Of a stretch of DNA of 9,188 nt, positions 6,043 through 9,188 are shown one piece after another. The DNA lies in the NCBI RefSeq assembly GCF_015668195.1, contig NZ_JADPFC010000018.1, positions 1-9,188 of the forward strand, read 5' to 3'. A program made the translations under genes and the position numbers. Below the pieces are notes generated by a model that was given only the letters and a program-made list of their open reading frames with translations, ran no database searches and was not told where the DNA came from. Position 1 is the first letter of the stretch, and every line of letters begins with the position of its first letter. This stretch comes from Romboutsia_C sp015668195 (lineage in GTDB: Bacteria > Bacillota > Clostridia > Peptostreptococcales > Peptostreptococcaceae).

Positions 6043-6134
6043 TGGCGGAGAGAGTGGGATTCGAACCCACGATACGCTTTTGACGTATACTCACTTTCCA
6101 GGCGAGCGCCTTCGACCGACTCGACCATCTCTCC
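6043..6134 (-). tRNA. tRNA-Ser(GGA)
   Basis: This is a 92-nt type II tRNA. The acceptor stem is GGAGAGA with TCTCTCC, then discriminator G73 and an encoded CCA (6043-6045). The anticodon stem CTCGC/GTGAG holds loop CTGGAAA with anticodon GGA (6097-6099), reading UCC and UCU. The long variable arm (ATACG/CGTAT) is characteristic of tRNA-Ser, and the T arm has GTGGGTTCGAATCCCAC. The 5' end is three bases after the tadA stop codon, and serS lies upstream in the same direction. Confidence 0.97.
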
Positions 6135-6137
6135 TCA

Positions 6138-6590
6138 TTATCTTTTCCTAAGCGCTCTAAAAAATTCCTGTAATATATTAGAACATTCTTCTTTTAAAAC
6201 ACCGAATAAGACATTTATATTATTTCGTTCATAGTAATCAGTCTTAAATTTATGCTGATTTTCTGTATATTCGTTTTTTATATGTTTAGTTCCTATTATA
6301 AGCTTTTTTATTCTAGAATTAACTATAGCCCCACTGCACATAATACAAGGTTCCATTGTAACATATAATTCACAATCAATAAGTCTCCATCCACCTAAGT
6401 TTCTAGCAGCTTCTCTTATTGCTACAATCTCAGCATGAGCTGTGCTATCATTTAAAGTTTCAGTTAAATTATGTCCTCTACCTATAATATTGCCATCTTT
6501 AACTATTATGGCTCCTATAGGAGTTTCGCCTTTTTTAAAGGCTTTATCTGCTTCTTTCAAGGCTTCTTTCATATATAGTTCTTTATTCAT
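6138..6590 (-). CDS. tadA: tRNA-specific adenosine deaminase TadA
   Basis: TadA deaminates A34 to inosine in tRNA-Arg(ACG), so that one tRNA reads CGU, CGC and CGA. This 150-aa protein has the zinc deaminase signature: HAE (52-54), with His52 as zinc ligand and Glu54 as proton shuttle, and PCIMC (81-85), with Cys82 and Cys85 as the other ligands. GETPIGAIIV (21-30) and GRGHNLTETLNDSTAHAE (37-54) match the TadA substrate pocket, and MEPCIMCSGAIV is typical. Length is normal for Firmicute TadA. AGGAGG (6595-6600) lies only four bases before the ATG, a tight spacing; no later Met has a better site. The gene ends in TAA followed in frame by TGA, and the next base is the tRNA-Ser 5' end, so mRNA and tRNA probably share a transcript. 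The gap to serS holds a terminator and a candidate promoter. Confidence 0.97.
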   Translation of the reverse strand: MNKELYMKEALKEADKAFKKGETPIGAIIVKDGNIIGRGHNLTETLNDSTAHAEIVAIREAARNLGGWRLIDCELYVTMEPCIMCSGAIVNSRIKKLIIGTKHIKNEYTENQHKFKTDYYERNNINVLFGVLKEECSNILQEFFRALRKR

Positions 6591-6618
6591 ATTTCCTCCT
6601 AGAACTTATAACACTTCT

Positions 6619-6647
6619 ATATTATCATAGTTACATTTATAATTCAA
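6619..6647 (-). promoter_or_regulatory. Candidate promoter for tadA-tRNA-Ser-ffs
   Basis: Minus strand: TTGAAT (6642-6647), 17 bp, TAATAT (6619-6624); an alternative -10 GATAAT (6621-6626) has 15-bp spacing. It lies 29 bp before the tadA ATG. In the rest of the serS-tadA gap (6648-6873) I see only AT-rich sequence with no supported gene. Confidence 0.45.
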
Positions 6648-6873
6648 CTGAATTTTAATTTATTTGTACAAGTTAAAATTAGTTACTATTACAAAATTCT
6701 TCATTATAAGCAATATTAAACAATGTAAATTGGCTATATTTATAACTTAAATAGACTATAATATCATTAGATTACAAGAGCTTAATTTATGAGGACTATC
6801 TATAGCTCATATTTTTCTACACTACATACAATTTCATCCTATTTCTTGTTAAAAATATTATATCACTATATAT

Positions 6874-6901
6874 AAAGACCAACAGAAATCTGTTGGCCCT
6901 T
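6874..6901 (-). terminator. serS terminator
   Basis: Minus strand: AAGGGCCAACAG, loop ATTT, CTGTTGGTCTTT form a 12-bp stem (two G.U) followed by T/A-rich sequence. It begins 48 bases after the serS stop. The U-run is short, so some read-through into tadA is possible. Confidence 0.82.
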
Positions 6902-6949
6902 ATATATAAATAATAGTCTTTCTAATATATGTCTAAATTGTCTTAGATA

Positions 6950-8233
6950 TTATAATTCTTCTTTCTTTATAACATCTACACCCATGTATGGTCTTAATAC
7001 TTCTGGAACTACTACTGAACCATCTTCTTGTTGATAGTTTTCTAATATAGCAGCTAAACTTCTTCCTACTGCTAATCCAGATCCATTTAATGTATGAACG
7101 TATTCTGCTTTAGATTTTTTGTCTCTCTTGAATCTTATACCAGCTCTTCTAGCTTGGAAATCTTCAAAGTTTGAACAAGAAGATATCTCAACGTATCTGT
7201 TGTAACTTGGCATCCATACTTCTAAGTCATATTTAAATGCTGCAGTGAACCCTAAGTCTCCTGTACATATCTTAACAACTCTGTAAGGTAATCCTAATAA
7301 TTGTAACATTTTTTCAGCATCATTAGTTAATTTCTCTAACTCATCGTAAGAATCTTCTGGTTTAACAAATTTAACTAATTCTACCTTGTTGAATTGATGT
7401 TGTCTTACTAATCCTCTAGTATCTCTACCAGCAGAACCTGCTTCAGATCTAAAGCATGGAGTATATGCACAATATTTTATTGGTAATTGGTCAACTGTTA
7501 ATATTTCATCTCTATGTATATTAGTTACAGGAACTTCAGCAGTTGGTATTAAGAAGTAATCAACACCTTCAACTTTGAACATGTCTTCTTCAAACTTAGG
7601 TAATTGACCTGTTCCTATAAAGCTAGTTCTATTAGCCATGAAAGGGGGTAAAACTTCTGTATATCCATGCTCAGCTGTATGAGTATTTAAGAAGAAGTTT
7701 ATTAACGCTCTCTCTAATCTAGCTCCTAATCCTTTGTATAAAGTGAATCTTGAACCTGTTATTTTACTTCCAGTTTCAAAATCTAATATTCCTAATCCTG
7801 TTCCTATATCCCAGTGTGCCTTATGTTCAAAGTTAAACTCTGTAGGTTCTCCCCAAGTTCTTATTTGAACATTATCTTCATCTGTTGTTCCTTGTGGAAC
7901 ATCAGGATGAGGAACATTTGGTATTCTCATTAAGTTGTATTCCATCTCTGCTTCTACAGCTCTAACTTTTTCATCCATTCCTTTTATCTTATCTGATAAT
8001 TCTTTAAGTTGAGCTTTAGCTGCTTCTACATCTTTACCTTCTTTTATTAATTGAGGTATTTTCTTAGATTCTACATTTAACTCATTCTTCATTACTTCAA
8101 CTTCTTTAAGTAATTCTCTTCTTTCGTCGTCTAATCTAACTACAGCATCTAAGTCGAATTCCTTTTCCCCTCTTCTATCCATAGCTTTTTTTATATCTTC
8201 TAAATTTTCTCTTATTCTTCTGACATCTAACAT
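6950..8233 (-). CDS. serS: Serine-tRNA ligase (seryl-tRNA synthetase)
   Basis: This class II synthetase charges tRNA-Ser with serine using ATP, in the cytoplasm as a homodimer. The 427-aa protein is full length. It begins MLDVRRIRENLEDIKKAM; residues about 30-100 form the long antiparallel coiled-coil arm that holds the tRNA variable arm. Motif 1 spans about 173-198 (ALINFF...YTEVLPPFM). The serine-binding TAE is 231-233. Motif 2 is FRSEAGSAGRDTRGLVRQHQF (261-281) and motif 3 is LNGSGLAVGRSLAAILEN (382-399). AAGGAGG (8242-8248) is eight bases before the ATG. Expression is probably controlled by the T-box leader at 8403-8634, about 170 nt upstream, sensing uncharged tRNA-Ser; one such tRNA gene lies about 800 bp downstream. 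The 170-nt stretch between leader and ribosome binding site shows no feature I can name. Confidence 0.99.
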   Translation of the reverse strand: MLDVRRIRENLEDIKKAMDRRGEKEFDLDAVVRLDDERRELLKEVEVMKNELNVESKKIPQLIKEGKDVEAAKAQLKELSDKIKGMDEKVRAVEAEMEYNLMRIPNVPHPDVPQGTTDEDNVQIRTWGEPTEFNFEHKAHWDIGTGLGILDFETGSKITGSRFTLYKGLGARLERALINFFLNTHTAEHGYTEVLPPFMANRTSFIGTGQLPKFEEDMFKVEGVDYFLIPTAEVPVTNIHRDEILTVDQLPIKYCAYTPCFRSEAGSAGRDTRGLVRQHQFNKVELVKFVKPEDSYDELEKLTNDAEKMLQLLGLPYRVVKICTGDLGFTAAFKYDLEVWMPSYNRYVEISSCSNFEDFQARRAGIRFKRDKKSKAEYVHTLNGSGLAVGRSLAAILENYQQEDGSVVVPEVLRPYMGVDVIKKEEL

Positions 8234-8402
8234 TGCTAATTCCTCCTTATATTTTATAATTTATTTTACTTTAATTTACCTATTTAAAACTTATAACTTC
8301 TGTTAATCTACCAGCGCTAGTAAATTAATTTTAGTTATAAATAACGTTTTCTAATACATGTATTTTTATCTAAAATCTTAATCTTAGGGCAATTGTTGTA
8401 TT

Positions 8403-8444
8403 AAAAAAAGACCTTCATTCCCCTATGAAAGGGACGAAAGTCTT
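8403..8444 (-). terminator. T-box regulated terminator
   Basis: Minus strand: the stem opens with AAGACTTTCGTCCC and closes with GGGGAATGAAGGTCTT (one bulged A, two G.U pairs), then seven T (8409-8403). Its CCCT overlaps the antiterminator pairing with AGGG of the T-box sequence, so the two structures are mutually exclusive. Confidence 0.93.
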
Positions 8445-8634
8445 GTTATCCGCGTTGCCACCCTAATTGGTTATATAAAAATATAACCCTCTCAAACCTG
8501 TAACGTAGGTATACGTCTCGCCTTATATTCGGCAGAAGCTCCAGAATAGATTCAAAAACCATTGTAATGAGTTCACACCTACCACTCACTCTCTGAATAC
8601 AAACTTGCTCTTTACTAATTTCCTTCAAAGCTTT
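8403..8634 (-). promoter_or_regulatory. T-box riboswitch controlling serS
   Basis: The T-box sequence AGGGTGGCAACGCGG is at 8450-8464. Upstream are stem I with its distal arm (AGTGAGT/ACTCATT around loop GGTAGGTGTGA), a GACGTA/TACGTT stem II-like hairpin, and a perfect stem III (GGTTATAT/ATATAACC, 4-nt loop); a terminator lies downstream. The T-box bulge reads UGGC, whose C would pair with discriminator G73 of tRNA-Ser, as carried by the tRNA at 6043-6134. The specifier region reads GGAGCTTCTGCC (8531-8542); serine codons there are UCU (8534-8536) or AGC (8538-8540), and I cannot decide between them. Unlike charged tRNA, uncharged tRNA-Ser should stabilise the antiterminator and allow serS transcription. 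The 5' boundary is approximate. Confidence 0.95.
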
Positions 8635-8659
8635 TTATTAATTCTTCTATTTGATAATC

Positions 8660-8688
8660 ATTATATTATATATATTATCAAGTTTCAA
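8660..8688 (-). promoter_or_regulatory. serS / T-box promoter
   Basis: Minus strand: TTGAAA (8683-8688), 17 bp, TATAAT (8660-8665), with the start near 8653 just before stem I. Upstream (8700-8740) are A/T-tracts that may act as an UP element. Apart from these, 8741-8850 is AT-rich with no gene I can support. Confidence 0.82.
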
Positions 8689-8860
8689 TAGTATTATTCA
8701 AAAAAAATTTTTAAGTTAAAAAAAATTAAATTTTTATAACATCTAACTCTAGCTATTTCAATGCATTCTGATATTTTTAATTTAATTATATATTTTTATT
8801 TGTTAGGTTGAATATATGATATAAAAAACAATTATCTTTATTTTTTGCATAAAAAAAGAT

Positions 8861-8980
8861 TACGTGGCTACGTCTTACTCTCCCAGGGGGTCGCCCCCCA
8901 AGTACCATCAGCGCTAAAGAGCTTAACTTCTGTGTTCGGTATGGGAACAGGTGTATCCTCTTTGCTATAATAACCACATA
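8861..8980 (-). rRNA. rrf: 5S rRNA
   Basis: The minus strand carries the conserved 5S core (CACCTGTTCCCATACCGAAC, then AGAAGTTAAGCTC, and GATGGTACTTGG...TGGGAGAGTA). Helix I closes as GATTATGTGG (8983-8974) with CCACGTAATC (8867-8858), so the mature ends are within a few bases of those given. It is the last gene of the right-hand rRNA operon. Directly after the 3' strand of helix I comes a run of seven T (8857-8851), so helix I itself may serve as the terminator stem. Confidence 0.96.
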
Positions 8981-8990
8981 ATCTTTATCT

Positions 8991-9033
8991 TTTAGAGTTA
9001 ATACTCTGAAAACTGTATATCATTTAGAGTTAA
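8991..9033 (-). repeat. 11-bp direct repeat in the 23S-5S spacer
   Basis: TTTAGAGTTAA (plus strand) occurs at 8991-9001 and again at 9023-9033. Between the copies is ACTCTGAAAACT (9003-9014), whose minus-strand form is complementary to the boxA-like part of the 16S leader. Confidence 0.7.
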
Positions 9034-9055
9034 AAATCACTTCGTTCATGTCGCC

Positions 9056-9094
9056 AACGATATAATCCTTGCTCACGCTTCGGTTATATCCGTT
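9056..9094 (-). other. 23S-5S spacer stem, possible processing site
   Basis: Minus strand: AACGGATATAA (9094-9084) pairs with TTATATCGTT (9065-9056), about 10 bp with one bulged G, capped by a GC-richer loop. A stable stem at this place suggests an RNase III-type processing signal between 23S and 5S; this function is inferred. Confidence 0.5.
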
Positions 9095-9111
9095 GCTCAA
9101 ACATTTATTTT

Positions 9112-9188
9112 GGTCAAGTCCTCGACCTATTAGTATCGATAAGCTAAATACATTACTGCACTTACACCTTCGACCTATCAACCAGGTA
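9112..9188 (-). rRNA. rrl: 23S rRNA, 3' end (partial, runs off the right edge)
   Basis: The reverse complement ends with GATACTAATAGGTCGAGGACTTGACC, the standard Firmicute 23S 3' terminus, preceded by AGGTGTAAGTGCAGTAATGTATTTAGC. Only the last 77 nt or so are present. The mature end is placed at the GACC that would pair with the 23S 5' GGTC; it may vary by a few bases. Confidence 0.96.

Noticed and set aside
5943..6128. Minus-strand open frame of 61 codons
   Set aside because: It spans the tRNA-Ser gene and the 5' part of the SRP RNA; the RNA genes explain the sequence.
6442..6630. Plus-strand open frame of 62 codons
   Set aside because: It is antisense to the start of tadA, with no ribosome binding site.
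8531..8542. Reading the T-box specifier as UUC (Phe) or CUU (Leu)
   Set aside because: Both triplets occur in the loop, but the UGGC bulge calls for a G73 tRNA, while Phe and Leu tRNAs carry A73; the gene downstream is serS.
8446..8628. Minus-strand open frame of 60 codons upstream of serS
   Set aside because: It coincides with the T-box stem I to T-box sequence; RNA structure accounts for it, and no Shine-Dalgarno precedes it.
8786..8977. Minus-strand open frame of 63 codons
   Set aside because: Most of it is 5S rRNA and its flank.

Overview
The window comes from a low-GC Gram-positive bacterium of the Peptostreptococcaceae, close to Paraclostridium/Paeniclostridium and related to Clostridioides. 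Three things support this: the 5' 16S rRNA sequence, the very AT-rich coding and intergenic DNA with strong AGGAGG ribosome binding sites, and a gene order (serS, tadA, large SRP RNA, dnaX, ybaB, recR between rRNA operons) that I recall from C. difficile near its origin. The genus is inferred from memory of 16S sequences; I made no search.

Almost everything reads on the minus strand, so the genetic order runs from high to low coordinates. At the right edge is the tail of one rRNA operon: the 23S 3' end (9112-9188), a spacer with a processing-type stem and an 11-bp direct repeat, and the 5S gene (about 8861-8980). Next comes seryl-tRNA synthetase, serS (6950-8233), behind a strong promoter and a complete T-box riboswitch (8403 to about 8634). 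Next is a compact unit of tadA (6138-6590), tRNA-Ser(GGA) three bases after its stop, and the 267-nt SRP RNA 28 bases further on. A second unit holds dnaX, ybaB and recR (5390 to 2733), ending in a 12-bp terminator hairpin. A monocistronic 74-aa gene of unknown function follows (2366-2590). The only plus-strand gene is a GT28/MGDG-synthase-type glycosyltransferase (1099-2295), which shares a bidirectional terminator with the 74-aa gene. A divergent CPQC glutaredoxin-like gene (682-912) follows. At the left edge, a strong rRNA promoter with three A-tracts, spaced about one helical turn apart, starts the next rRNA operon, whose 16S 5' end occupies 1-334.

Functionally the block is core information processing: translation and decoding (rRNA, serS, tRNA-Ser, TadA wobble editing), protein targeting (SRP RNA), and replication and repair (DnaX clamp loader, RecR, YbaB). 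The glycosyltransferase (membrane glycolipid), the redoxin and the 74-aa protein are the accessory-looking parts. I see no mobile element, CRISPR array or phage gene, and no clear new multi-gene system. The points worth a second look are small-scale: RNA genes packed against tadA, a 16-bp perfect palindrome abutting the redoxin stop codon, a His-rich insert in the glycosyltransferase, a possible hidden transcript between ffs and dnaX, an in-frame slippery heptamer in dnaX, and complementary rRNA leader and spacer segments.
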